Positions 25,233-37,835 of a stretch of DNA of 64,000 nucleotides are shown here, one piece after another. The notes below the pieces were generated by a model. That model was not told the DNA's origin. It was given only the letters and a program-made list of their open reading frames with translations, and did not search any database. Position numbers and translations under genes: made by a program. The first letter of the stretch is position 1, and each line of letters starts with the position of its first letter. Origin of the DNA: Amyloporia xantha (taxonomy: Eukaryota; Basidiomycota; Agaricomycetes; Polyporales; Adustoporiaceae); the NCBI GenBank assembly GCA_036971615.1, contig JAYKKR010000028.1, positions 372,001 through 436,000 of the forward strand, read 5' to 3'.

Positions 25233-25965
25233 ACATAGCTAATGAGATAAATGATTCTGCATTGAGCAGCATACACGCGTTCAACAAGCTTTCTCGAGCT
25301 CCAGTGGTGCTTGGATGTGGAGTCTGCAACGTCGGGAAGGGGTGTTCTGTCAGACTCGGTCCTCCTTCAGGATTTGAAAGGATACACCTACTTCTATCGA
25401 GTGGGGTTACCTCCTGTCGATAGGGTCCATCTACCGTTCGACGTACCACGAGCTCGCACAAACATAACTCTGCGTTCGCCGTTCAGACGCATCCGAATGC
25501 GTTGTGTATGCCTGCGTTTGCCGCAAAATTTCGTTCGCTCGCTTAAGCTTTCTAGTTATATACATTGCCTTTCTCGAACTGCGTTCGCGGTATTGTAAAT
25601 AGAGCTTTCATGGCTACGCATAGGTAGTCGCGATGGATATCATAAAAGAAATTGTGTCGTGAGATTTCCAGGCCCGCTTGCAATGGCACTCAGGACCTAA
25701 ATCGCCTTTAGCCATGAGCTCCGCTAGGTTAGAACCGTTCCGTTAAGCCACCCGTATCAGAAAGTCGACTAATGCATGAGCCTGGAGTGAACTATGGCAT
25801 TGTCACCGCGAGAGTAGAACGCCACATGTGGGCGAATTTGATAGCGACGCGTTACAGACATGCACGTGGTCTCTCGTCACGCGTCTATTGTCACTGTCGC
25901 GCCACGGTATCATTGTCAAGCTCATTGTCGCTCTTTTCACAAATCCGCATTGCTACTGCTTGGAA
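25233..25965. other. Intergenic, no gene recognised
   Basis: This is 733 bp between FES1 and the BTB gene. It contains several GTTCG/CGAAC-type short motifs but no ordered repeat. The open frame of the BTB gene extends upstream to 25828, so the start codon there is not certain. Confidence 0.45.
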
Positions 25966-27815
25966 ATGCTCAAGCTACAAAGATACGACCTCGATATTAC
26001 ACTCCAATTCCGCCTGGACAATATTCGGGAGTTTTTTGAACGACCGGAAAATGCGACTACTGCTGCCACGGTGGCCCGCGTCACCGAGCCCTTTGGAGCG
26101 GGATGGACCCTTAAATTCGAATTGGCTCAGGCTCAAGACGAAGAATGCATTGGGATATGGTTCTGCTCATCGAAGCGTTTTTCCCAGAAAGTCTACTTCT
26201 CTGTCACTGGCGAGTCCTGCTCGGGAACAAGATACTTCACCGCGTCCACGACAACCACATTCGGTTCACGGAATCAAAGCAGCGGTTGGAGGTCTTTAGT
26301 GACGCGAAAGAAGCATTGGGATAAATACCCGACGCTGCGCAGTGAAAACGCAATAGTAATCTCTGCTGCGTTTCAAACTCCTCCAGGCCCCACGGCACGC
26401 TCAAGAGAGACGCTTGCTGTGTTACATCGGTCAATAGTGAATCAGAAGTTTTCAGACGTGACTTTTATTGCATTCTCTCATCGCACGTTGAGTGGCGACT
26501 CCGCAGAGGGGGTACTTACTCAACCATGCACGCTCCTAGCGAACGAAGCAGCCTTGCGAGCGAACAGTACTCACATGGATGACTGTGAGTGAGTACCTTT
26601 CCCGTTGTATATGCTACTAATGATTTTGGCAGGGTTTAGCGACTCAGCTACCACGTCAGACATTCTAGAAGAAATTGGTGATGAGAATGGAAAGGCCAGG
26701 AACCCTGAGTCAGATACTATCGACACCACTTATGTGGATAGCGATAGTGATTTTGAAGATGAACACGAGGGTGAGAGTGAGGGTGAGGATGAGGGATCAG
26801 ACGAGGACGATGAAGGAGGCGACGGCGAAGGTGATGAGGACGAGTTGATGGTCGACCAAGACGAAAAACACAATAAGCAGAGTATTCGTCATGGAAATGA
26901 AGCGAAGCCAGATCCAGGAGACTCTGAACCTGCCTTGGACAGAGGCAAAACCCGACACGCTATTCAGGACGAGTCTAATGATATGGAGACAGATGATACT
27001 GGTAAGCCCATCTGAATATCTCTCAATGATCTTATCTTACGATCGAGTCCGGAAAGCAGAAGTCGTGGCCGTGCCCGATGTCAGTACAGGCAACCTGGAG
27101 GCTGATTCAAACACACAGCCGTCTGATGCAATGTCATCTTCAGAAAACCCCCCGTCAGCAATACTTGTCGTTGGCGCCGCTTTACCCACGTCCGTCTTTA
27201 TTTTTATTGTTGTGAAACTAGTCTTTGAGTTCACTTCCGCTTGCAGGTGGAAAGCTTTCCTCTTCTACATGTATACTGGCACGATTGTCTTTGCACCACT
27301 CATGAGCGAGGGCGACGTCGTCAGGCAAACATTCATAGATATGCACCGTGTAAGGCGCCCAGATCTACCTGCACCATGCTCGTGCAAATCCATGTACCGT
27401 CTCGCAGACAAGGTAACCACTGTCATTGTTCGTTCTCTTAATTTGACGGCTGATTTTTCTGCGACATGTTCCTAGATGAACTGTGAGAATCTCAAGGTCT
27501 TGGCGCTGAATCATCTCGTGTTTCGGCTGAACTCGCGTAATATTCTCACAGAGATTTTCAGCACATTTACGTCTCGGTTAGTTCTATTGATTATTTCAGC
27601 CCTTCTACACCAGCATTGACTTCCCTGTCCGCGCTAGGTATGAAGCGATCAGGAAAGTAGAATTAACCGCCCTGAGACAGCACTGGGACGAGCTTAGGGG
27701 CACTCCCTCCTTAGAAAAAAAGCTCGTGGAAGTTACCAGTGGAGATTATCCTCATGCAGGTCAAATTGTGGCAGAAATCTTGCGGAATGTCTCGATGAAC
27801 AATGTATCTAATTAA
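25966..27815 (+). CDS. BTB/POZ domain protein with acidic insert
   Basis: Six exons (25966-26584, 26633-27001, 27060-27189, 27247-27412, 27476-27576, 27638-27815), 520 residues. The N-terminal ~130 residues resemble the MATH-like domain of basidiomycete BTB proteins. A BTB domain follows from about residue 145 (FSDVTFIAFSHR), continues after a long Asp/Glu-rich insert, and resumes with TWKAFLFYMYTG. The family signature CKSMYRLADK and a BACK-like helical C-terminus follow. Such proteins are usually Cul3 substrate adaptors, but basidiomycetes carry large expanded families of unknown role. The 27190-27246 intron is 57 bp and in frame with a GTCCGT donor; skipping it restores the expected motif. 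An earlier start at 25828 is possible. Confidence 0.82.
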
Positions 27816-28089
27816 GAAGCAAGCGCGGAACGTTTTACGGATGGCACGCACTTGCAACTGTATGTGGTTCCTAGCTCCTATAAGTCAAGACCTCATAATA
27901 GACGATCGTGTACCGTGACATTTAATGCTATATATCTGTGCGTTATGCTTCACATTGCATATAGCTGTTTTATCAATGACACTCGTATCGGAACTTAAAG
28001 CATGCCAGGGGTAGATAGTGTAATAATTGCATTTTGTATATGCGAAACCCAGTGGTGGGTAGCGACTTACATCTGTGACTTAGTCACAA

Positions 28090-31000
28090 CTAAAGAATAC
28101 GAACACTTTCGGGTGGACCTAAGTAACTTGATTGCACTCCACCGGTATCTGGACAGAATCGATGTCTTATGAGGAGCACCAGGTGAGAAACGATGGTTGG
28201 CTTACCGATCACGATCTTCTGCAGGACCACAGTAGGTTCAATCATCCATATCTGAAAAGAGGTGCTTGTAAATGCATCGTAAATGACCCCTACACTCGAG
28301 CGACTTACTGTGAGCGTGTGGGCACCAGGTTCAGAAGTAAATGTGAATGGCACTGTCACGATATTGTCCGAGGCCCAGCCATCCAGACCGTCCCATTGAG
28401 CTGGCAAACTTCCTGGCGTCGCATTGGGGATATAATAGCTGACTTGAGGAGCGTCAGAATCCAACTGAACTCCAACAGCAAGTGGTCGATCGGGCCCAAG
28501 AGAGTTCAAGGATGGCGAGATATAGAGAACGACCGAGACATTGCCGCCCTCGTCGATGGTGTTAAAGGTGTAGAAATCATATTCACTGTGGAGGGAATTA
28601 GAAGCGAACAAACACTGTGCCGCCGAATTCACGACAACGGTGGACGTACATGCTGGGTCCAGTCCCGACGGTGAAGTTCAACTCATCACCTCCTCGGGGC
28701 CATGGTGTTACAGCCGAGAGTGTGCGACCATATCCAGGCAAGGTCGTCCATGTTATCCCGTCAACGGAAGTGTTCCTCGAAGCGTGAGCAGCCTCCATCG
28801 AGACGGTACCGTCACCTTCAATGAAACCTGGGAATAAAATGTGAGCATGCACCCAAGAACAAACAAACACTTGAAGGTCACCTGTGAAGTTGCTTGGTGC
28901 TTCTGTATAGTTCGCATTGAGCGTGGCGGTAAAAGACATCAACGGCTGATTGGGGATGGTTGCGTTGAACGTGATGAGGGCAATTTCAGTATCTGCAAGC
29001 TGACTCCAATCTACAGTAGCGAACACTCGCTGTTCCGGAGAACTAGGCGAGATGGATGCCTCTGCGGGTGATAGGGTCAACCATGATACATTGCTTGTCG
29101 CCGTGAAAGTGAAAGGAGCAGGACCACCAGCTCCGATATCGAAGTACCTGTTCCCCGCAGGAACATATGGATCGATGGACAGAGTCGGATTAGGGCAGCT
29201 GTAACCTTGGGCACATTGGTATATATTGTCGCCTGGCCTGCAGTCTGACTGTAAGTGCCGAGTTCCGCAGAACAATTACAGAAGACACACCAAGCTGCCG
29301 CTGTACCCTCAGGTGCGATTCTCATCGCTCCAGCCAATGCCTGTTTCTGCGCTTGCACTTTCGTGATGAATGGCATTCTATAGGAGCGTCAGTCTACCAA
29401 GTCTTGACGAGTGCAAGTGCGACGCACGTATTTGCTTGCGGCTCCTGCCAATAGTAATACATGACATGAGTTTGACTCATCATATGAGCCCTTCATGAAG
29501 ACCGATACTGTGAGTGGACTAAAGTTGATTAAACAGATCCAGATGCCTCACCATTTCCCTTTGGATAAATGTTAGGCTGGGTCAAACGAGGTCATCTGAT
29601 GCTCACCATCAAGCTGATTATCATATTCAAGCTCAAGCTCCCAATCCTGATCGAACAGTGTTTCCACCTGTGTTGCGTAGTTATTTGCGCTGAGGAAGGC
29701 TTGTGAAGCGCGCAGGTTGTTCATGCCCGCGGAGATCCACATGTTAGCCACTGTGTAGCTAGCTTGAACAGGGTGATAGACCAGCTGGAAGTAAGCAGAG
29801 AGCATATCGCCAGGAAGTGAGTCGCGGATGCGGGTTGCAGATTCGTTTGTGGCCTGCCACATAGCCAACATGTTTTCGGCCCTAGCATAGGCCGAACGTC
29901 AGAATGATTTAGTTTCGTAACGTAATACACTTACTCTCGATAGTTAAACAAACTGTAAGTGGTCGAGTTCAATAACTCAGGCTTCCTGTTGGCATTGAAC
30001 CGCGAGACATTGGCGATAATATCAGTGACTACGGCCGCATCTTCGGAAGAGAGGGAGAATTCCCGTTGCGCCCAGCTCGTCACGAAGCTGTCCAGATTAT
30101 TCATGTTCCATAGGGACGTGTCCCAGCCGTATGTTATAAAGAACTCTGTCTCCATTTCATAGGGCTTGAGATCGCCCACATTGACAATCCAGATACGAGT
30201 TGCGTTGCGGGCTGTCGCTAGGGACATTTGTTCGTATGTCTAGACACAACTCAGCCAAGCCGTATGCAAACTGACGGACCGAATTACGAACCTTGGTCAA
30301 TTGGCTGCTCTGTAAACACGGCCATGATTTAGAAGACGATTTTCGTACATCAAGAAAGCTTCACGCACAGCGATCCATTTGTAGTTTCGGGGATCTCCCA
30401 CCTAAGCCTCCGATCAAAAGGCTACCTCAATGACAATAAAAGACGAGCTTACGTAGTCATACTACAGAATTAGATACGTCAAAAGAAAACACCAATGGAA
30501 AATATTGGATGCTTACGTGATAGTATACTCCGGCTCCGCCTGTCCTACTGCGTTCCGCTGGAGTGGGCAAGCGTTCCATATTCCCATAACTAACATACAC
30601 ATACAGTCCAGTAAGCAGACAGACAGAACATAAACGGGCCAACAACGTACTTGTCGTCTGTCCACAGAAGAGCAACATCGTCGGGTACCGTCATACCGTC
30701 TTCATAGTAGCCTAGAACTTCCTTGTCTGTAAGATCGGTGCGTCAGAAGACAGTATACATAATATTGCAAATTGACCAACATAGGCACCACATCTGGGGG
30801 ATAGTGGACACATTGACTCCAGGGTACGTGTTACCCAAGATAGTCCGCTGATTGGAAATGATCGTCTCGAGTAAAGATATATCCTGACCACCGGCAAGCG
30901 GTTCTTTCAAAACGGTGAGAGGATGAGTCAATTTGCGGCGTGGAACTAGAAATTCGCGCATACCATCACCTAAGCAAATTACTATTAGACCTGTCCAATG

Positions 31001-32340
31001 TCGCGATAAATAGAAGTTGCCACGCACCATCTCCTCGCATGCCGACGGTAAAAATGTTCTCGTACGGCTTCGCACGCTCAGCACCAACAATCCAGAAATC
31101 GTAGATATTCTGCGCGTTGACGGTATAGTCCCAAGGCCCAACTCCAAATAAATCCCACTCGACAGGAATAGAACGCATCATTGGTTCCTCATGACTGGTG
31201 CCCATGACAATGCCGTACCAGTTAGCTAGAGGTTGGTTCAGTACATCATCGACTCCGAAAGCGCTGAAGAACTGTGAGTTTGTTAATGATAATACTTCAC
31301 AGACACGCATACCTAGCCCACATCGCTAGTAAATTCAACATTGCATGAGCTGAAATATTCGTGCGCCTGCTACATTGCTTTGCGCACCTGGCCACAGATA
31401 ATTCGCTTTCATACGGAGCAGGAGCTCGAACCTGCGTGATATTAGAACTCTCTCTATACAATAAATTTGCCAAGCAGCTTACAGCTTCGTATAGAAGAAA
31501 TGATTGAAGGGTGACCCTGTCAAGGGAGCACCAGTACCGTTTGTGAACCGCACCATAGCCCAGTTTTGCAAAGCAGGCTGCTCATCGTTCAAGAATATTC
31601 CTCGGTATTGTACTGTCGGAGAGCCATGTGCGCAGCCAGTAGACGCGACGTAGATCTCGGAATTTGTTTTGGTTGGAACATCGGCCCACCTGTTGAGAGG
31701 TTTTTCCATTGTCAGTCTCGATTGAGGGCTCGGAGCTGTACACACGTACCAGTACCATGGTGATACACCTTCGCAGATCATAAATTCCTGAATTAGCCGA
31801 CAAGGAACGTATACGTGAGGTAGGCCACGTACCAAACTGTTCCGAATGGTCATACAACGCGTAGATAGTTCCTCTCTTGTCTGCACCAATCATGACATAC
31901 GCACTGCTAATTCCTGGCAATGGGTTGGCAACCTCTTTTGTCATGAAAGCCTCCCATTGGCCCTCCACAGATGATACATCCAAGTTTGTGCGGTTCACGA
32001 CCGCGTCGATGAGCGATGACTGTCCGAGCGTACCGACGATGATAGCCCGAATGCCCCCAGATCCCAAATTGGCAGAGGCAGTCGATGCAGTGACGTTGAA
32101 CAAGCCTGGCATGACGCCTGTGACATTATGAATGTCCATCGCAAAGTCCGACGCGGCGCGCTGAACACCGCCCCATTCATCTTCGGAGAGCAAGATGGGA
32201 GTGGCCAAGCGATTGCTGACAATTGGGAACGAAGAAGCAGATGACGTGAATGAGACGCATGTGCTTTGGCCGATAGCGTGCACCCCGTTACCAAAAGCCA
32301 GTAGGCCAAGCAAGGCGAGACTGCCCCACCGTCGAAACAT
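28090..32340 (-). CDS. Secreted GH115 xylan alpha-1,2-glucuronidase
   Basis: GH115 enzymes remove (4-O-methyl-)glucuronic acid side chains from xylan. The protein starts with a signal peptide (MFRRWGSLALLGLLAFGNGV) and shows family blocks: KRGTIYALYDHSEQFG, VSPWYWWADVP, YRGIFLNDEQPALQNW, LLLRMKANYLWPAMW and GIVMGTSHEEPMMRS. A C-terminal beta-rich domain ends in TGGVQSSYLGPPESVRI, as usual for the family. The gene has many short introns and at least two micro-exons, 19 nt at 31750-31768 and 13 nt at 31313-31325; splicing through them restores the conserved blocks in phase. The first exon is 32340-31833. I did not resolve every internal exon, so the total length (about 1000 residues expected) is approximate. 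The enzyme fits a plant-cell-wall-degrading lifestyle. Tail-to-tail with the BTB gene across 274 bp. Confidence 0.92.
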
Positions 32341-33298
32341 GTCGTAGTAAGCTGCAGAGGCAGTGGACCACAGCATCCGATCGCTCTGGCGGGCACTTTT
32401 AAGTGCACGATGGCGTGTACATCCTCCTCACGGCATAGCAAATTTCGAACGACGCCGGTAATAGCGTCCTTGTGACCTCGGTAGGTATGAGAAGCACAAG
32501 GGCGCATCTCATACGGGGGATCCTCGGCATCAGACGCGTCCTGTGGGTAGGGCGGATGGTCGTTTCTCGTGGTTATACTCGACGACTGCCTTCTCTGTTC
32601 CTGTATAATTGAACGTGCCGGGCCTGGCGGAGAAATCGCGCGACGCGCAGAACGGGCGGACCGGGGAATATCACCTGATGCCGTGACGTCACGCGACATA
32701 GTCACTCACCTAGCCTTATACCCAGTCCGAAACTAGCCTGTGCTTGGAGAACTCACGACAGGAACGCGAACGCGTGAACGGTGAAGTGGCTCCACTTAAT
32801 GTGTGCATCGGGCCCATCCATTCGAGATTAGGCCTAGAACTAGATATACGACACACCCTTTGTGCTAACCCGTGAAGACTGACCTTGCCGCTCAACGAGG
32901 CTCCAGCTTTTCTTTACGAAGCCTAGAACAAACGGAACAGTTTTGAAAGGTGCCAGGAGGTTCTTCTCACTTCGTACGGTGCGGAATCCGTGCATGGGGG
33001 CCTTCTCCGCAACACGCACGTTCGTCTTGACGGCGGGCGTAGTCAAATACGAAGTGATGTGCTGTGAGCCCAGTCTCGTCATTTTCATCTGTGATGCATA
33101 AGAGAGAACAGTTCAAAAATCTATAGCAGAAGATAACATCGACTTCTTCATTATATGATCGATGCACCGGGTACACGGGGTTTTACAATAAAGCGCAATA
33201 ATTAGGAGTTACTCATGAAACTGTCAGACCCTGCAATGTGGTTCATTCAATTTTCAGCAAGAGGAAAAGGCTATTTGACGCGCACCATAGCCAACATC
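32341..33298. other. Intergenic, GH115 promoter side
   Basis: This is 958 bp upstream of the GH115 gene and downstream of the small membrane protein gene. A minus-strand open frame continuing to 32705 merges with the GH115 exon but has no recognisable content, so I do not call it. No repeats were noticed. Confidence 0.45.
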
Positions 33299-33803
33299 TC
33301 ACAAAGATTTCGATGGCAGCGCGGGGGGTGTTTCGTCGGCGAGCTCTAGGCTTGACCCCTCCGTCAAAGCGGCCTCTGGGGCAGCATGAGCTACTCTCAG
33401 GCGATCAGCTGTAACGGCAAGTAGCTCCTCATCTCCAAGTCTTTCATGGTCTTCGTCGTAATCATCTTCGAGGAACTCTCGCGACGGCGGCCCATCATCT
33501 ATGGATAGGCGAATTTGACCGTCTTTTCGCGTCCATGTGGACAACCTTGATAGCAATTGTGTCAGAGACGAAATTGGACTTATTATATATGTCAACATAC
33601 TGGTGCGCTACTACCGTCCGGAGTAAAGAAGCACGTCGCCACAAGATGAAGAGAGCACAGCATGTACATGTCGTAAAGAGGAATATTAGAGGGAAGCTGC
33701 CCAATGGCTGGGGTTTGGGAGCTTGGCGAGGTTCTGAGCTTGACCGAGTATCAGATTGAAAACTGCATCCGGTGGAGCCATACGTACCTCCTACAGGAGC
33801 CAT
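33299..33803 (-). CDS. Small single-pass membrane protein with acidic tail
   Basis: Two exons, 33803-33601 and 33545-33299, with a 55 bp intron (donor GTATGT), 149 residues. A short Ser/Gly/Pro-rich N-terminus precedes one hydrophobic segment (FPLIFLFTTCTCCALFILW, about residues 37-55). A strongly acidic stretch (EFLEDDYDEDHERLGDEEL) follows, then a hydrophilic C-terminus. The spacing suggests a type II or tail-exposed membrane protein, with the acidic face probably cytosolic. I recall similar short agaricomycete proteins but no function. The helicase/DUF6589 element begins about 240 bp upstream of its start codon, so its promoter has been displaced or shortened. Confidence 0.7.
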
Positions 33804-33936
33804 TCCCTCGAAGCAATAAGTAGATAAAGAATGTTTTTGTCACTTCACTGTAAGTACTAAGTACACGTAGCAGAAGGGGAGCCTGATAAGATAAGATTTT
33901 GAACTTGGAATATGCACGTGACCGGAAAAGTGCGTT

Positions 33937-33952
33937 GCCTTGCGCGCCTGTA
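33937..33952 (+). repeat. Left copy of 16 bp direct repeat outside the element
   Basis: GCCTTGCGCGCCTGTA occurs here, and GCCTAGCGCGCCTGTA lies at 41046-41061, in the same orientation on the far side of the mobile element (15 of 16 identical). The copies lie outside the hairpins that abut the terminal repeats. Whether they are a relic of the target site or chance is unresolved. Confidence 0.45.
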
Positions 33953-33970
33953 GACTCGTAAAACCAGTTA

Positions 33971-34044
33971 CGTTAGAATGCACGTGAACACATGCCTTTT
34001 AGGGAGAGGGGCGGAGTGTGAAAAGGCATGTGTGCATTCTAACG
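33971..34044. repeat. Hairpin abutting left end of the mobile element
   Basis: Arms 33971-34000 and 34021-34044 are complementary apart from a 6-base insertion in the left arm. The 20-base loop (34001-34020) contains CGGAGTGT at 34012-34019. The right arm ends one base before the terminal repeat. The loop resembles that of the hairpin on the other side of the element, in the same orientation. Confidence 0.75.
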
Positions 34045-34045
34045 A

Positions 34046-34142
34046 CTGGGCAAACTGGACGCGCGTCTAGGGGGTACTGATGGGTTCCCTCTTTTGGGGG
34101 GTCGTGTGAAAACGAACTTAGCGAAATCGCAACGTTCGCGCT
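34046..34142 (+). repeat. Left terminal inverted repeat
   Basis: Starts CTGGGCAAACTGGACGCGCG and matches the reverse complement of 40890-40986 along its whole length with about six mismatches and no gap. It contains a G run (TTTTGGGGGGTCG). Identity stops sharply after GTTCGCGCT on the inner side. On the outer side AACG is shared just beyond one mismatched base, so the outer edge is uncertain by a few bases. Confidence 0.9.
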
Positions 34143-34277
34143 CTAGAGAACGCAAGGGGATTGCAACGACAGTCTGAAATCGTAGTATATTCCGACTTTC
34201 CTCGCGCCGCTTGGCTACTGTATTGTTCGCGCTGCTCGAATGTCCATCAGACCTTAAATTTGGGACATCTCGTGGGA

Positions 34278-37200
34278 TTAGAAGCCGTCCATATCAAAAG
34301 CCACGTCTTCTTCTGTGTCCAGTGAGAGTGCCTCGTCGACGCCTAGATCCTCCCCCGCCGCTTCGTCCTCATCGGAATCGTCTGTATCGCTTTCGTCGCC
34401 ACTTGACTGGGACCCCTCCTCTATGATCACCTCGACAGTATCCTCCTCAACCACATCCATCGCGGCGCCTCTCGTACTCATGTTACATGGCGTGGAATCA
34501 TTGCGTGCAGCCGCCATAGCCGGTCCAACCAAAGGCACCGTGGACCGCCGCTTTTTCAGCTGTTCAATCAACGCGTTGTATTCTCGCAACGGCTGATGAA
34601 GCGAGTTGAGGCCGACAGCAACGACATTTGGTACGACTGGTTTTTCGCCTTCTATAACGCGGCCGTGTTCCATTTTGTAAACACGATGTTGATCCAGTGA
34701 GCGTTTGAGCTCCGCAATGTCTTTGGTCAAATCCGGGGCCGCGTGCTTTGCACCTTGCTTGGATCCTAGTGCTCCGTTGATTTCCGTAGCCAACTGACGC
34801 AGTATGCTGATACAAGGCGCGATCATTGCGAGCCATTCCCAGGATGCATTACTTCCCTGTGCCTTGTAAATGGTCTGTATTGTTCCATTAACAAGAGAGG
34901 TGTCTGAGAATTGAACACTAGCCTTGATCCAGAAATTCATATGTTCCTGCAGCAGATCTACAGGAATCCATGCGTTGGCCTTGCCGGTAGGATTTACAAG
35001 CCAATTATTGATGATAATGGTCCTGAAGATTCCAGATTTCGTCACACAGCTCGCATCGAACCAGGGTACACGTACCGTAGAGGCTTGGGCCATATATGTG
35101 CCAAATTATGTACGAGAAACAGCAGCTCGTGCGCATATTTCGTACGTCCACTTCCGCGATAGCTGAGAGCGAGAACTTTCAGACACAGGATGATTCTGCC
35201 CGAATCACCCATTTTGATGGCATCCGTTAGCTCGCGGAGCACGAGAGCGTCCCGCATGAAGAGGACTGCGTTTTCAAACACCATATCACCTTTCGTGGGT
35301 GGTGCAGTGTCCGTGATGGAATCTGGAACGCTCGCTAGGTGGGTAGTCGAGCCGATCTGCTCCTGTTCAATCTGCTCAAGCTGACGCTCGTGCCGCAATC
35401 GCGAGACGATAGATGTAGTCGCAAACCTAGCAACAATCTCCTTCGCGTGCATTTGCAATTCATCAAATGTGATGTTTTCCGCATAGTCGTCCAGGCTTGC
35501 GCAGGACGTCACAAGCTCCAGACAATGCAGGATTCGAGCATACAACGACGTGAAGATGAGATCGCGGCATGTGCGATAGGACGGCAGTGAGGAGAGTACG
35601 ATTGGTTTGCGATCTAAAATGATATTGTGGAATGACAGGCATCCAGGATTGCGTGAACCAGCGCTCGGATCACCCCAGTGGGTTTCGATTGTACCATGAG
35701 TTGCCGCCATTTGGTGGTGAAACAATCCGGGCCCAAACACGGCGTACAGGTACGATTGATTAAAGCTATCATGACCAGCACGATTGCTCATAAGGGCACG
35801 TAGACGAGCAATTGACAGTTGATCACCAAAGATCAATTTCACCTTGTCGCCAAATCCTTCGGCGGCCATGTCCTGACCAAGTTCAGAGAAAATGGTTTCC
35901 ATTACTTCGGCATTCCCAGTGATTTTGGATTCATCTATATGCATAGCTGGTAGGGGATAAATCTCCGTCTTGTGCAACGGGATACTCTCTGGTGTGCATG
36001 GAAGAGTTTTGCTGACTTCATCCTTGAATTTGGCAAATATAGGACCACCGAAAAGAACAATGATACGAAGCACAGTATGCGCCATTTGCTGATGAAACGT
36101 GGCATCTTCGCTCGGTGAGAGGATGATATCGGAGGCCCGAAGCGGCGCTGCAATATTGAATGCAGTAATGAGATCAGACGTGCGCATGCAGGTAGGCTCG
36201 GCAGCATACAGTGGAAATATTGTAGCGCAGGTCCCATTTTCCTGGGAGTCTTTGCGGCCGAGGATCTGCTCGGCAGTGCGAAACATGAAGTTGATATTGT
36301 CGTAGACGTGACCGAGGGGATGGAGGCTCGCTTGAGCGCGTGCAGTAATGCGACAAGCTGCGGACAAGCGGTTGAGCAGACCGGGGCTGCGTCGCGCAAT
36401 TTTGGCCTTTGCATTCGGGGATGGTGCAAGGGTGTTGGTGGCTGACAAATTCGTCATTGCAACACTATTTGGTGGCCGAAGTCGAGTTGGAGTAAAATCG
36501 CCATCCTCAGACTGCTCAGAGTCGGAGTCAAATTCAGAACTTTCTGAATCCGAGGACGAGTCGGGCTGCCATTCGGAGTCACCCTCCTCGTCTTCAGAGC
36601 ACCTGCGAAGCACTAGTCGAGCTGGAGAGTCTTGTCCTTCTTTCTGAGAGCCTGGCCCTGCAAGTGTCGGATAACTGCTGCAAAACCCGAGGTGTGCGAG
36701 GACACTCAAAAGCTGGCGCTGGGCGCCCGTGGCATACATGTATAATCCGAGGACATGCTTGACGTAGCTGTTTTTTTGGCTGCGTTCACCTAGAAGATCG
36801 ACCATGGCGGCGCCCACGCGCTGATGAGTTTATGTGAGAAACGCGCTAATACTATGCATGTTAAGAACCAACCAAGCAGGTAGTATTTACCTTGTCATTA
36901 CGAAGTAAGGTATGTTCGGTATTGTTTTTCTTCTGCTTTGGGGTCATACTGAACTCGAACATCAGGGTTGTCATACATGGACACAGTGATTTCAGCCGTG
37001 AGTATATTGCAGTGAGACTGAATCCGAGAGCAAATGATTCATCGACCTTCATCTTGTGTGCCTGGAGAAGCCCACTGCGGGTCGCTTCGTGCCCTTCACG
37101 ACTGACAATTTCAGCCGTGTATGCCATCACCCATCCTTTCACTGTTTGACGGCCTGTCTGGCTGTTCCGCGAAGATATCCAAAAATCCAAAATTCGTTCA

Positions 37201-37835
37201 ACAAGACCAGGAATCCCAAACAGGCCTTGATAGCGCTCGCGGCCTTGTTTCGAGTCTGGATCTGACATGTACAGAACAAACTCTCCCCAGGAGAAATTGT
37301 GGCTGTGCAGAAGCAGAAGGATTTCGGTGCACACTTCCGCAAGCGACATCGGGGGATCTGGAGTTGCGAGTCCAGAGGTGTGATCTTCATCATCATTGAG
37401 TTCCCAGTGTCCCTCATGCATTGCGGCTTCATCGTCCTCGATATCCGCTTCATGAATTGCAGCTTCATATGCAGCCTGTGCGGCTTCAGATTCCTGCCGG
37501 GCCTGCTGAAGCTTCCGCTGGTCTAGCGTAGCCAGGCGTTTTCTCTGCGCTTTTCGCCGAATTGTGGTGTTGCGTTCCGCGCGAGTCCCTCTAACTGGAG
37601 ATGAGTACAAGGGCCCGCTACTTGAGGAGAAAGCTGGGATTGCGTTGATCTCACCACGCTGTGGTGTAGTCGGTTCGAGTGTGGCCTGAGCTGACTCTGC
37701 AGGAGGGCTCCTAGTGCGATCAGGGGTGGAGGGATTTGACGAGAGTTCCGAGGAAAATCGAGTAAGTCCATCGAATAATGCAGTATAGTCAATCTCATCC
37801 ATGCTGAACTGCAGCGCGGGCTCAGATTGTGCCAA
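34278..37835 (-). CDS. DUF6589 domain protein (candidate transposase)
   Basis: Three exons, 37835-36891, 36820-35076 and 35022-34278 (introns 70 and 53 bp), 1144 residues with consistent phase. The N-terminus is a Ser/Pro-rich and coiled region, then a helical block. Around residue 400 lies an acidic Ser/Asp/Glu insert. The DUF6589 core includes MHIDESKITGN, IFGDQLSIARLRALM, GLFHHQMAATHGTIETHWGD and, across the last intron, NNWLVNPTGKANAW then LLQEHMNFWIK. The C-terminus is very acidic. The invariant-looking Asp residues near 611 and 646 and the Glu near 693 could be a DDE-type catalytic set, but that is my inference; the family has no established activity known to me. Its place inside terminal repeats makes a transposase role reasonable. 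Confidence 0.88.

Noticed and set aside
31995..32705. 236-codon minus-strand frame reaching upstream of GH115
   Set aside because: It overlaps the GH115 signal-peptide exon in another frame, and its upstream part is Ser/Arg-rich noise without a recognisable domain.
33971..34044. Left hairpin as an independent MITE
   Set aside because: Only one such copy with these arms is seen, its end coincides with the TIR, and its loop matches the right-hand hairpin. It is better treated as part of the element boundary.
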